A stretch of 64,000 nt of DNA from Musa acuminata AAA Group (GCF_036884655.1 NC_088356.1:12134001-12198000); one strand, 5' to 3'; counted from the stretch's first letter, positions 12,575-24,194 are shown. Notes: generated by a model from the letters alone, not told the origin. Numbers and translations are program-made.

Positions 12575-13304
12575 CATGTACCTATAGTCCCTCATCCATC
12601 TAATATCTCAGAGATCGTATACCAGGCATGGTACTATCAAACCCATACGGTTTCTTCTCGAGTCTTACTTTAATCGGATTCTCCCAAAAAACTCTTTCTC
12701 TCTCAATCCGAATAACCATGGCCAGGGATTTGTCTGAGCAAGAACATATGAGATATTCCTATAATGACACCGAGAGTGGATGATCCTTTATCGACACTCA
12801 ATAGCCCTCATAAGGTTGACTACCACTCTCGATGACCGATTGTACTAAATTTGAGACATCCAAACTTATAAGTCCGGTATCAAAGAATGAAGCACTCATA
12901 CAAGATATCCTTGGTGTCTCAAGTCTAAGGATCAAATACACCATTGGGACTACGGAATCGCTGTCTGACAATAAGGTATCATCAATCATCCAACATTCCG
13001 TAAGCGGATCAATCAGTGAACTTATTCTCCAATGAGCACCTGTACTATATCCCTAGTGTCCCTACACGAGCAACTATGAGACTAGCTGCATCCATCATAT
13101 GGACAGGTATATAGCACACCAGTCTGTCTGGTTATCTCAATGTCCCTCTCGAGTAACCTATGACCGAGATTATTTAGGATCTGTGTTTAAAGGCGAATTA
13201 GTCTCATTATCGTGATCTCATCACGATCCAATTCTCATTGCACAGATCCAAGGACATCACAATATATACATGCATATATGCAATAGTCAATATAAAGTGA
13301 TAAA

Positions 13305-14842
13305 TGTTAGAAACGAGTCGGCACTAGGAGGGGGGGTGAAATAGTGCAGCGGTAAAAATCACGTCGGTTCTGAAAATCTCTTCGTTTCGTATGATAAAAA
13401 TTAATTTCGGAAACTTGAAAGCGTATGTGAGTATAGGCATAGTAAAAGCACAGTAAGAAGGTAAGGAGGTTTGTAGTAAGATAAATTACACAAAAGAAAA
13501 GGCAAATCGGATTTTTATAGTGGTTTGGTCATCGTGACCTACATCCCATCCGTCGATTCCTCTTCCGTCGAGACCACCAGTGTCCACTATCGATCTTCCT
13601 TTAATAGGCAAAGATTAACCTCCTTCTTACACTCCTCTTCTCCTTTTCACAGGTTTAGGAGACAATCTTTACAAGCACACACTCCTCATTAAATAGAATT
13701 CTAAGTTTAAGCTAGAGGAGGGGATTTCTAAAGAGATTTCTACAGCATTTTATCACTTTTAAACTCTCTGTGCTTGTGTTGTTTAACCAGAGATAAGAGG
13801 GGTATTTATAGGCTTCAAGTTGATTCAAACTTAGAGCCTCAAAACATCTCATCTCGGGTTTCTTGGGTACGGGCGGTACCACCACCTGACAGAGGCAGTA
13901 CCACCGCCTGGCACCCTGCCACTGGGAAGTACCACCGCCTGTAGCCTCTTGGAGGCTGTGTCTAGGCGATACCACCGCCCAGATCGATGGTGCCATTGTC
14001 TGACACAGTCTCGGAGACTGTGCCACGACAATGTCACCTCTTGGGGCACTGTTTGGGCCTTTTCATTGGGCCCAATACAGTTCTTATATGGGCCCAACTG
14101 GCCCCTAATTGGGTTGGCCCAATTCCAATCCTAATTATATGCTAACTACGAATTCTAAGACATTTTCTAAGCTAAACAAGTCCGTAAGTCTAGTTTCTTC
14201 CGGCGATCTTTCGGCGAACCTCTGAGAATCTCTCGGCAATGTTTCAGCGGACTCCCGACAAGCTCCTGGACTTCACGACGATCTTCTTGGCAAGTTCCAA
14301 CAAGCTTCTTTAGCAAGCTCCTAGACTTGGTTGGTTCTGGCAGAACTTCCGATGAACGTCGGGACTCCCAATGAAATCGCGTTCTTGACTCCAAGACTTC
14401 ATTTTGCTTTATGCCTTGCTATCGTAGTTAATCCTGCACATATAAAAATACACTTCGATCTAGACAATTATTACTAAGTATGAATTATGTCATCCAACAT
14501 GTCATTGGTCCATCGATGCTTCATCCGATTCTTTGGCGTATCGTCCTCTCTTACAGCCTATTACCCAATCAGCCAGTTGACCTCCGCAACTCCGATATCC
14601 TTAGCACAATATTCACTCTTCTTAGCCTAATGCCCGAATCCATGGCTGGAAGCCTTCTGTCAATACGTTGATCGATCCTCCGGCCTGACGTCTAATCTTC
14701 TGACATATTTTCCTCCAGCCCAATATGATTCTTCCTACTTTAATTGTCTCTCCCTGATCGAAGCATCCTGCGTCACTCAAAACGTAGATCAAATCATAAA
14801 CACTTATTAATTGGTTTCATCATCAAAATATGAGATTCAACA
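13305..14842 (-). mobile_element. Solo LTR, Sirevirus-like, TSD ATAAA
   Basis: This 1538-bp LTR runs from TGTTAGAAACGAGTCGGCAC to GAGATTCAACA and is flanked by the direct repeat ATAAA (13300-13304 and 14843-14847). No internal region or second LTR is present, so it is a recombination product. Its ends match elements A and D. On the minus strand a TATA box (complement of 13803-13810) lies downstream of a small palindrome array (about 13865-13990, words such as GGTACCACCGCC). Confidence 0.93.
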
Positions 14843-14936
14843 ATAAATGTCAAAATATAATAAGCAAAATGACTACGTGTCAAGTCACACATGCCATAAC
14901 TAATGTGATTGGCTTGCTGGGCACCTATGATTAGCA

Positions 14937-15601
14937 TCAAATTCACTAATAAGAGTAGCATGCTCTTTTTTTAATAATTTATATTTTTTATCAACTAATT
15001 TACATTCATCAAATAAATCATGAAAAACACTTAATAATTCATCAAAAGATAAATAAGCTTCGATTGAGTCACTTACCTTATCGCTAAATGTCATTAATAC
15101 GTAGTTTGCAACTTATTCTTTGTTGGTTTACTCCTCATCTTCGGATGCACTTGAATCATCTCAAGTTACCTTGAGTGCCTTCTTTTTCTTTGATAACTTC
15201 TTTTTCTCTTGGGGACATTTATTTTTTAAGTGCCTTGGCTTCTTGCATTCGTAGCATATGATTGTGTCATTTTTTAGTTTATTTTTGTTCTTAGTATTTT
15301 GTTTTACAAAATTTGTTTTGTTTCTTCTTATGAATCTTTTGAATTTTCTTATTAGAAGTGCCAATCCTCATCATCACTTAAGCTTTCGCTCGAGTGGTCT
15401 TCTTTAGTTCTAAGTGTTATATCCTTCATGTTCTTTGGAAGGTTGTTCTCATGTTCATCATGTTTATCATGTGCCTTACACGTTATTTTGCAGGTCATTA
15501 ATGACCCGATAAGTTCTTCAAGAGCAAAGTTTTTCAAGTCCTTTGCTTCTTGTATTATCGTCACTTTTGGATCCCAACTTGTAGTTTTCCAATACGTGTA
15601 G
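14937..15601 (-). pseudogene. Element A gag middle part with zinc knuckle
   Basis: Minus-strand pieces are 15352-15564 (TIIQEAKDLKNFALEELIGS), 15161-15364 with the CCHC zinc knuckle CYECKKPRHLKNKC, and 14900-15094 (SFDELLSVFHDLFDECKLVDKKYKLLKKEH cut into open parts). Comparison with the gag of element D (28930-29844) shows that about 150 residues between YWKT and SWDPKV are missing, so the gag was deleted internally. Element C is inserted at 15602. Confidence 0.85.
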
Positions 15602-17004
15602 TGCTAGTCATAGGTGCCCAGCAAGCCAATCACGTGAGTGATGGCACGTGTGACTTGATACAGAATCTTTTTGCTTATTATATTTTGGCGTATATCACTT
15701 TATAACTATTGCATAAATGCATATATATATTGTGATGTCCTTGGATTTGTGCAATGGGAATCGGATCGTGATGAGATCACGATAATGAGATCGATTCACC
15801 TTTAAACACATATCCTAAATAATCCCGGTCATAGGTTACTCGACAGGGACATCGTGATAACCGGATAGACTGGTGTGCTGTATACCCGTCCATATGATGG
15901 ATGCAGCTGGTCTCATAGCTGCTCGTGTAGGGACACTAGGGATACAGTATAGGTGCTCATTGGAGAATGAGTTCACTGATTGATTCGCTTACGGAATGCT
16001 GGATGGTTGATGATGCCTTATTGTCAGACAGCGATTCCGTAGTCCTAGTGTGTATCTGGTCCTTAGACTTGAGACACCAAGGATGTCCTGCATGAGTGCT
16101 CCACTCTTTGATACCAGACTTATAGGTTTGGCTGTCCCCAGATCTAGTACAACTGGTCATTGGGAGTGGTAGTCGACCTTACGAGGGCTATTGAGTGTCA
16201 ATAGAGGATCATCCACTCTCGGCGTCATGAGAGGAATATCCTATGTGTTCTTGCTCAGACAAATCCCTGGCCAGGGTCATTCGGGTTGAGAGAGAAAGAG
16301 TTCTCTGGGAGAATCCGATTAGAGCGAGACTCGAGTAGAAACCGTATGGGTCTGACAACACCATGCTCGATATACGGTCTCTGAGATATTAGATGGATGA
16401 GGGACTATAGGTACATGGTAACTGAGAACAGATAGGTCCAATGGATTGGATTCTCCTGTATCGTTTGGGGACTACGGCGTAGTGGCCTAGTACGTCCGTA
16501 GTCGATGAGTCGAGTGAATTATTACAGAGATAATAATTCACTGAGTTAGAAGGAGTTCTGACAGGTATGACTCACGGCCAGCTCGATATTGGGCCTAGAG
16601 GGTCACACACATATGGTAGGCATTGCGATGAGTAGAGGTTCAGATATGAGATATCCGACGGAGCCCTTGTCTTATTGGATGCAGATCCAATACCCACTAG
16701 GGAAGGACCCATTAGGGTTTGACACGGGATCTCTATAAATAGGAGGGATTCACAGCTTATGTCCTCTCCCTCTCCACCTCAGAGTAGGCCTGGAGTTTTG
16801 AGGAGCGTCGTCGCAACCCTGTTGTGTGGATCACTGCTAGAGAGGAGGACGCTTGACCTCCTTCACCCTCTCCTAAGGATCAGGGATATACGATCTCCCT
16901 AGGTAACACAATCTCTATACGCAGTTTTGTGTTTTGCGGATTTTATTTTTGTTTTCTTGTTCTTCCGCTGCGCATATGATGTCGCCCCCAATGATTTCCC
17001 AATA
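15602..17004 (+). repeat. Element C 5' LTR
   Basis: This 1403-bp LTR starts TGCTAGTCATAGGTGCCCAG and ends CCCAATA; the partner ends CCCAACA, so the terminal CA has mutated to TA. TATAAAT at 16734-16740 is a good candidate promoter TATA box. Compared with the 3' LTR it lacks short stretches near 16755, 16880 and 16955, and is otherwise nearly identical. Confidence 0.93.
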
Positions 17005-17005
17005 G

Positions 17006-17018
17006 TGGTATCAGAGCC
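17006..17018 (+). promoter_or_regulatory. Primer-binding site of element C
   Basis: TGGTATCAGAGCC lies one nucleotide after the 5' LTR. It is the standard plant Copia complement of the initiator methionine tRNA 3' end and primes minus-strand DNA synthesis. Confidence 0.92.
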
Positions 17019-18827
17019 TAGTTGTTCGTGCGAATGATTGGTTTTGAACTGCGTGTGTTGTGTTTAGGAAGAATATTGACGTCAAAATCGTTGACGCAAA
17101 AGCGAGAAAGGGCAGCAACAGTTGCTGCCCTCGATCTGCGTGCGTGCGTGCAGCGCAGCCGAAGGCGGGCAGCGCAGGGGCTGCGTCTGCAGCAGCCGGC
17201 CGGCGGCCTGCTTGCAGCAGGCTTGCTGCCGGCGGGGCTGGCAACCCACGGGCAGAGGCGCCGCAGGGCAGCGGCGCCTGCCGCCGAAAGGAAGCGGCGC
17301 CTGCCGCCGCAGGGCAGCGACGCGCGACGCCTGCCGCCGCTGCTCCCGCGGGCGAAACCCCCCCCACAGGGGCGGCCGCCCGGCGGTACAGCACCGCCTG
17401 CGGAGGCAGCGGCGCCCGAAGGGGGCGCCCACCCGCAGCGGCATCGCCGCCAGCGGGCGTGCCGCCTGCAGGCGAGGGCAGTGCCCTCGCCCCGCCGCAC
17501 AGGCCGCCGCCGGCAGGGTGGCGGCGGCGGCAGCAGCGAAAGGGGGAAAGGGTATTAGGGTTTTCTGGGAAAAAGACAGTTTTGCCCCTCGGAATTTGAG
17601 AAATTCCAGTTTCTGTCTTTTGTCCAAATTACGAAAATACCCTTAGGAATTGAGAAATTCCCTACATGTCCCTGATTTCAGAAAAATATTAATTAATTAA
17701 AAGGTTTAGTTGATTATTATTTTTATTATTATCTAGTAGTCCTAAATGATGATGATTATTTATACATGTGATGTATGATGTGTGGACGGATGATCATGGA
17801 CCGTGTGATGTGTGTACTTGTGATTATTATTATTGTGGTCTGCGAACCTCCATTATATTTCTCGTTTATTGTCGGGCCTGCGTGCCTATGATTAAGTTGT
17901 AATCACATGAGGAGGCGCAGCGGGAGCGTGGATGCGACAGCGGGACCCACGATACGGACGATCGTGATGCATGGAGATGCATCAAGATGTCAACGGAACC
18001 GACGAGGACGAGATGGACGATCACAGGGCATGGAGATGCACCGTTGCACACATAGATCTTGATGTGAGTGATTAGGCCTACTGGCTCGGGCCTAATCATA
18101 TTAGGTTGTGGTCCATGATCATCTGGTGTGATTGCTTATACACATACTAGATATGTATATATATTTGCATGCGATGTAGATATATATTAAATATGTATAT
18201 GTGTGACATGTCATATTAGGAGACCAAATCATAGAAACATCTCTCGATAATATTAAGTCGGTAAACGTGAGGCAATTAGATTGACCCACGTGGCCTTCCA
18301 TCGTTATGAGTAGGAACCGATTCCCGGTGTAGGTTGAGTTGGTCGAGTCCCTCGAGACTCACCTATATCGCGATTCGCTATCTTGCTTACGACATAGAGA
18401 TGTCACCGGTGACCTGAGGGCATGGTATGCTTGGTCGAGTCCCTCGAGGGTATATCATCAAATCAGACTCATCTTGTAACGAAGGTGTTGACTTAACCGA
18501 GCATCATGGTTGGTCGAGTCCCTCGAGGCCATGGTGATTCGGAGGCCGAACAGGACGGGAATCACAAGGAGTTGTGATCGGCAAGAGTTGCCTACCTTTT
18601 AGGCTTAGTGTGATTGGTCGAGTCCCTCGAGGTTACACTAAGACGCTGATTGGATCCTGATCCCCACTAGAAGTCTGCCGGAGACTTCCGTTTCACGTGC
18701 TGAGGGTGTCGCGTGACTCGATAGTAAAATAGTGGGAGCATATTAAGATAGAAGTCCATATCTTGATAGTTTATTTCTTGTAAAATCTGCATGTTATTCA
18801 TTTCTGCTACATCTTTATTTTCAGAAA
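17019..18827 (+). other. Element C leader: palindrome, GC-rich block and hairpin array
   Basis: This untranslated leader lies between PBS and gag. A 21-nt perfect palindrome (arms GGGCAGCAAC and GTTGCTGCCC around one A) is at 17110-17130. A GC-rich block made of GCCGCC and CAGGGCAGC-like words spans about 17130-17540. Four copies of TTGGTCGAGTCCCTCGAG are at 18339-18356, 18431-18448, 18510-18527 and 18614-18631. Open frames through the GC-rich block exist in several frames on both strands and are not considered genes. Confidence 0.75.
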
Positions 18828-19673
18828 ATGTCGCTTTCAAATCCCTTACGTGGCATACTTGATGTCAACCGCCTCACTAGTCCAAATTATACGGATTGGC
18901 TCCGTAACTTGAGAATTGTTCTCACAGCGGAGAAAATCGTATACGTCCTTGATACAGTGATGCCTACGCCCGAAGAAGGGGCAATCGAGGATGAGATTGC
19001 TCGCTACGTGAAGTACATTGATGACTCCACTCTTGCTCAGTGCTATATGTTGGGCTCTATGACTCCAGAGTTACAGAGACAACATGAAAAGATGGATGTC
19101 AGATCCATTCTCCTACATGTCCGCAAATTGTTTGAGGAATAGGGAAGAACTCAACGATATGAGATATCCAAGAGCCTTTTCCGCGCTAGGATGACTGAGG
19201 GGACACCGGTTCAGAACCATGTCCTAAAGATGATTGAGTGGATAGAGAAACTCACAGGTCTAGGAATGGTCCTAGAGGATAACTAGTGTGTGGATATTGT
19301 GCTTCAATCCCTACCAGATTCCTTTTCACAGTTCATAATGAATTTTAATATGAACAAGCTTTAGGTGACTCTCCCAGAGCTCCTCAATATGTTGAGGGAG
19401 GCAGAGAGTACTATTAAGAAAGAGAAGCCAGTTCTCTACACTGGTGAGACCAGAAAGAAAAGGAAAGTAGAAAGGTCCCTTAAGAAGGGAAAGGGCAAGG
19501 GCAAACAAGGTAAAGCAAAGGTTGCTAAGAAAGACCCAGCAAAGGACAAAGGCCAGTGCTTCCACTATGGTAAAGATACTATGGTAAAGATGGGCATTGG
19601 AAGAGAAACTGCAAAGAGTACCTTGCAGAAAGGGCGAAACAAAAGCTTGATGAAGCTTCAGGTACATTCATGA
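18828..19673 (+). pseudogene. Element C gag remnant
   Basis: The frame starts MSLSNPLRGILDVNRLTSPN, typical of a Copia gag, and is open to 19142. In-frame stops follow at about 19141, 19283 and 19363, before an open lysine-rich tail at 19365-19673. The expected CCHC knuckle is degraded: the text is [17 protein letters not shown], with a short duplication of TATGGTAAAGA at the place of the knuckle. Gag would form the virus-like particle core; this copy cannot. Confidence 0.88.
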
Positions 19674-20076
19674 TCAGTCTCCATTTGTCAGAATCTTATG
19701 ATAACACATGGGTATTGGATACCGGTAGTGCTTATCATATATGCAATTCGTTGCAGGTTCTAGCAAGGCCTAGGAGACTTTAGAGAGGCGAGATGGACCT
19801 TAAGATGGGTAATGGAGCAAAAGTTGCTGTATTAGTTGTTGGCGAGGCCACCCTACATCTGCTTAGTGGAGCTTTTATTGCATTAGATGCATGTTATTTT
19901 GTTCCTTCTATTATCAAAAACATTATCTCCATTTCATGTTTAACAGTCAGTGGATATAAATTTATTTTTGAGAACAATGGTTGTTCGATATTATTAGATG
20001 ATGAGATCATCACGAAAGGAACATTGCATAATGGTTTATTTATGTTAGACACCACTCCAAATGTTGCTAAATGATG
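19674..20076 (+). pseudogene. Element C protease remnant
   Basis: The text WVLDTGSAYHICNSLQVLAR near 19708-19765 contains the aspartic protease DTGS motif. A stop follows, then an open stretch at 19793-20074 (MGNGAKVAVLVVGEATL to GLFMLDTTPNVAK) covers the rest of the domain. The N-terminal half of the GAG-pre-integrase zinc motif (W-H-x-R-L-G-H) expected after this is missing. Confidence 0.82.
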
Positions 20077-21023
20077 GATATCTAGATCCATTCGACTATG
20101 TGTCATATGCAACTTGTGAGCCTTGCATTCGTGGAAAACTGACCAAATCTCCATTTAGTAGAACTGGAGAGAGAGCCACTGAGTTGTTGGAACTCATACA
20201 TAGTGATGTATGTGGACCCATGTCAACTCATGCCATTGGAGGTTACTCCTACTTCATTACATTTACTGATGATTTCTCAAGGTATGGATATGTGTACTTA
20301 ATGAAGTACAAGTCCGAGGCCTTTGAGAAATTTAGAGAGTATAAGAATGAGGTGGAGAACCAGACTGGAAAGAGTATCAAAACTCTTCGATCAGATCGAG
20401 GAGGTGAATACTTAAGTACAAAGTTTACTCAGTTCCTCAAGGACCATGGGATATTATCCCAATGGACACCTCCTTATACACCTCAGCTCAATGGTGTCTC
20501 TAAAAGGAGAAATCGTACATTATTAGATATGGTACGGTCCATGATGAGTTTCGCTGACCTACCCATCTCATTCTGGGGATATGCCCTAGAAACCGCAGCT
20601 TACCTTCTGAACAGAGTTCCAACTAAGTCGGTAGTGTCTACACCATATGAGATATGGAAAGGGAAGAAGCCTGATCTTAAGGTTGTTAAGATTTGGGGCT
20701 GCCCAGCCCACGTTAAAAGACACAACCCCGATAAGTTAGAATCAAGGACAGAGCGATGCATATTTGTGGGATACCCCAAGGAAACTTGTGGGTATTACTT
20801 CTATCATCTCGAGGACCAAAAGGTCTTTGTAGCTAATAGAGCAGTGTTCCTTGAGAAGGAACACATTCTTGGCGGAGACAGCGGGAGAATGATAGAATTG
20901 AGCGAAGTTAGAGAACCAAGCTCAAGCACCACTCTACAGCTCGAGTCTGTTCAGGTACCTAATATACGAGGAGGCTATTATGAGTATAGACTCCGGGAAG
21001 TGGCAAGAAGCCATGAATTCTGA
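20061..21023 (+). pseudogene. Element C integrase, long open frame with altered catalytic residue
   Basis: There are 320 open codons covering the zinc motif C-terminal half (CEPCIRGK), the catalytic core (HSDVCGPMSTHAIGGYSYFI, SDRGGEYLSTKF) and the C-terminal region (KPDLKVVKIWGCPAHVKRH, ERCIFVGYPKETCGYYFYHL). In the third catalytic block the sequence is NGVSKRRNRTLL where the family has NGVSERRNRTLL: codon 20502-20504 is AAA. The catalytic glutamate is therefore a lysine. The His-His half of the zinc motif is absent upstream. Even so the frame is otherwise well kept. Confidence 0.9.
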
Positions 21024-22430
21024 GATGGATTCTATGTACTCCAATAAGGTTTGGAACCTAGTTGATGCGTCCGAAGGTATTGTACCCATCGGTTGCAAAT
21101 GGATCTTTAAGAAAAAGATCGGAGTAGATGGAAAGGTAGAGACCTATAAAGCAAGGCTAGTGGCTAAGGGGTATCGTCAAAGGCAAGGTGTTGACTACGA
21201 CGAAACTTTCTCACCCATAGCAATGCTAAAATCCATCAGAATTCTATTGGCTATTGCAGCACACTATGATTATGAGATCTGGCAGATGGATGTGAAAACC
21301 GCATTCCTCAACGGGAACCTCGAGGAGGAGGTGTATATGATGCAACCTGAGGGATTCGTGTCCAAGAACTGCCCAGATAAGGTGTGTAGGTTGCTTAGAT
21401 CCATTTATGGACTAAAGCAAGCTTCCCAAAGTTGGAACATAAGATTTGATGAGGCAATCAGATCTTATGACTTCGTTCAGAACGAAGATGAGCCTTGTGT
21501 GTACAGGAAGGTAAGTGGGAGCGCTATCACTTTTTTTTGGTGTTATATGTGGATGACATCCTCATCATTGGGAATGACGTAGGAATGCTATCCACAGTAA
21601 AGACTTGGTTATCTAGACACTTCTCCATAAAGGACTTAGGGGAAGCATCCTATATCTTGGGGATTAGAATTTATAGAGATAGATCCAAGAGGATGCTTGG
21701 CTTGTCCCAATCCAAGTACATAGAAACCATTGTCAAAAGTTTTGGCATGGAAAATTCCAAGAAAGGGTGAACATAGATATGATACCTTATGCCTCAGCAA
21801 TAGGGTCTATCATGTATGTCATGCTATGTACTAGGCCTGATATAGCGCATGCTCTGAGTGTCACGAGCAGGTATCAGGCGGATCCAGGCTTGGAGCACTG
21901 GAAAGCAGTAAAGTGTATCCTTAAGTACTTGAGAAGGACTAAGGATCTTTTACTAGTATATGGAGGTAATAGCCTTAAGGTTGAAGGCTTCACTGACTCA
22001 AGTTTTTAGTCTGATGTCGATGATAGCAAGTCAAATTCAGGGTATGTGTACACCTTGAATGGAGGAGCAGTGTGCTGGAAGAGTTCCAAACAAAATACCA
22101 CTGCTGACTCGACAACAGAGGCGGAGTACATTGCCACATTAGATGCAGCAAAGGAGGGAGTCTGGGTGAAGAAATTCATCACAGATTTGGGAGTCGATAC
22201 AGATAGCGACAAGTCGACTTCCCTTATATTGCGACAACTACGGGGCGATTACTCAAATAAGGGAACCTGGGTCTCATCAGAAGTGTTCTGAGGAGGTTCC
22301 AACTTATCAGAGAGATCGTAACCCGAGGAGATGTAGTAATGGAAGAAGTTCCATCCGAAGATAACATTGTAGATCCACTGACAAAGCCGTTGTCTCATTT
22401 TGTCTTTGAGCATCATAAAGGTCTGATGGG
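20980..22430 (+). pseudogene. Element C reverse transcriptase and RNase H, frameshifted
   Basis: RT begins in 20980-21582 ([46 protein letters not shown]). The frame breaks at a run of eight T near 21530 and continues in another frame at 21495-21770 with LVLYVDDILIIGNDVG, so the YVDD catalytic box is kept. After SKKG a stop and a small deletion occur. RNase H follows at 21767-22291 ([38 protein letters not shown]) in two frames and ends before the PPT at 22461. Confidence 0.9.
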
Positions 22431-22472
22431 GATCAGACACAAAGGTGATTGGCTTTAGGTCAAGTGGGAGAT

Positions 22473-23967
22473 TGCTAGTCATAGGTGCCCAGCAAGCCAA
22501 TCACGTGAGTGATGGCACGTGTGACTTGATACAGAATCTTTTTGCTTATTATATTTTGGCGTATATCACTTTATAACTATTGCATAAATGCATATATATA
22601 TTGTGATGTCCTTGGATTTGTGCAATGGGAATCGGATCGTGATGAGATCACGATAATGAGATCGATTCACCTTTAAACACATATCCTAAATAATCCCGGT
22701 CATAGGTTACTCGACAGGGACATCGTGATAACCGGATAGACTGGTGTGCTGTATACCCGTCCATATGATGGATGCAGCTGGTCTCATAGCTGCTCGTGTA
22801 GGGACACTAGGGATACAGTACAGGTGCTCATTGGAGAATGAGTTCACTGATTGATCCGCTTACTGAATGCTGGATGGTTGATGATGCCTTATTGTCAGAC
22901 AGCGATTCCGTAGTCCTAGTGTGTATCTGGTCCTTAGACTTGAGACACCAAGGATGTCCTGTATGAGTGCTCCACTCTTTGATACCAGACTTATAGGTTT
23001 GGCTGTCCCCAGATCTAGTACAGCTAGTCATTGGGAGTGGTAGTCGACCTTACGAGGGTTATTGAGTGTCAATAGAGGATCATCCACTCTCGGCGTCATG
23101 AGAGGAATATCCTATGTGTTCTTGCTCAGACAAATCCCTGGCCAGGGTCATTCGGGTTGAGAGAAAAAGAGTTCTCTGGGAGAATCCGATTAGAGCGAGA
23201 CTCGAGTAGAAACCGTATGGGTCTGACAACACCATGCTCGATATACGGTCTCTGGGATATTAGATGGATGAGGGACTATAGGTACATGGTAACTGAGGAT
23301 AGACAGGTCCAATGGATTGGATTCCCCTGTATCGTCTGGGGACTATGGCGTAGTGGCCTAGTACGTCCGTAGTCGATGAGTCGAGTGAATTATTACAGAG
23401 ATAATAATTCACTGAGTTAGAAGGAGTTCTGACAGGTATGACTCACGGCCAGCTTGATATTGGGCCTAGAGGGTCACACACATATGGTAGGCATTGCGAT
23501 GAGTAGAGGTTCGGATATGAGATATCCGACGGAGCCCTTGTCTTATTGGATGCAGATCCAATACCCACTAGGGAAGGACCCATTAGGGTTTGACACGGGA
23601 TCTCTATAAATAGGAGGGATTCACAGCCTCATAGGCTAGAGTCTTTGCTTGCCTTTCATATTCTCCTCTCCCTCTCCACCTCAGAGTATGCCTGTAGTTT
23701 TGAGGAGCATCGTCGCAACCCTGCTGTGTGGATCACCGCTAGAGAGGAGGACGCTTGACCTCCTTCACCCTCTCCTAAGGATCTGCAAGGAAACAGGGAT
23801 ATACGATCTCCCTAGGTAACACAATCTCTATACGCAGTTTTATGTTTTGCGGATTTTTTGCGCACCAATCTTCACACGATGACGAACATCTTTTTTGGGA
23901 ATCGGGGATTTTTGTTTTCTTGTTCTTCCGCTGCGCATATAATGTCACCCCCAATGATTTCCCAACA
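22473..23967 (+). repeat. Element C 3' LTR
   Basis: This 1495-bp LTR runs from TGCTAGTCATAGG to TTTCCCAACA, with a TATAAAT box at 23605-23611. It keeps segments deleted from the 5' LTR, including CTCATAGGCTAGAGTCTTTG near 23630 and a stretch around 23865-23910. The PPT is directly upstream. Confidence 0.94.
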
Positions 23968-24056
23968 TGTAGTCTATCCCATTGAACATAGGAGGATGAG
24001 TAATAGAAAGATCCTCATGATGGCCGGGAAAAAATATTTCTCTTGGGTGTTAAACT
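23968..24056 (-). pseudogene. Element A gag N-terminal fragment between two insertions
   Basis: This 89-bp piece of element A is caught between elements C and D. On the minus strand it reads the beginning of gag (RPPMFNGIDY in the complement), which matches SRPPMFNGTNYTYWKTR of element E near 36076-36125 and joins to YWKT across element C. It includes one copy each of the TSDs TGTAG and AAACT. Confidence 0.85.
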
Positions 24057-24194
24057 TGTTAGGATCGAGAGCACTAAGGAGGGGGGGGTGAATTAGTGCA
24101 GCGGAAATCTTTCAGCGATTAAAAAACGAAAGCTGCGTTCGTTTGATAAAAACTATTTTGATGCAAAAGCCGATTCTAAGAATACTTATGATTA

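Larger units (their letters stand above)
4769..14936 (-). mobile_element. Element B: Ty1/Copia element, decayed, TSD TCAAA
   Basis: This is a complete-length LTR element in minus orientation inserted in the gag of element A. The direct 5-bp repeat TCAAA flanks it (4764-4768 and 14937-14941). On the plus strand the LTRs run TGTTGAAAAATC to TAGCA. The PBS complement (GCTTTGATACCA) is at 11546-11557 and the PPT follows the left LTR at 6379. Internal order on the minus strand is leader, gag, protease, integrase, RT, RNase H. It is the same family as element C: their LTR ends, leaders and proteins match closely. Stops, frame shifts and a lost gag start make it non-autonomous. A solo LTR of another family is inserted in its 5' LTR. 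Confidence 0.93.
11559..14936 (-). repeat. Element B 5' LTR, interrupted and internally duplicated
   Basis: This is the right LTR of element B. It is longer than its 1610-bp partner because a solo LTR (13305-14842 plus a 5-bp TSD) is inserted and because it has a 231-bp tandem duplication near 12113-12574. Subtracting both gives about 1.6 kb. The outer end CTATGATTAGCA at 14936 is followed by the TSD TCAAA. Confidence 0.9.
15602..23967 (+). mobile_element. Element C: Ty1/Copia element, full length, TSD TGTAG
   Basis: This is an LTR element in plus orientation with the 5-bp direct repeat TGTAG on both sides (15597-15601 and 23968-23972). LTRs are at 15602-17004 and 22473-23967, the PBS TGGTATCAGAGCC at 17006 and the PPT (CAAGTGGGAGAT) at 22461-22472. 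The internal region reads leader, gag, protease, integrase, RT, RNase H. It is the same family as element B but younger: long blocks of pol are open. Frame shifts, a catalytic change in integrase and a missing zinc-motif half make it non-autonomous. It is inserted in the gag of element A. Confidence 0.95.

Noticed and set aside
17006..17018. tRNA-like match
   Set aside because: Only the 3' end complement of initiator methionine tRNA is present; it is a primer-binding site and no tRNA gene surrounds it.
17011..17646. Frames of 120-180 codons on both strands
   Set aside because: Same cause: the GC-rich leader of element C. Not conserved with element B at protein level.
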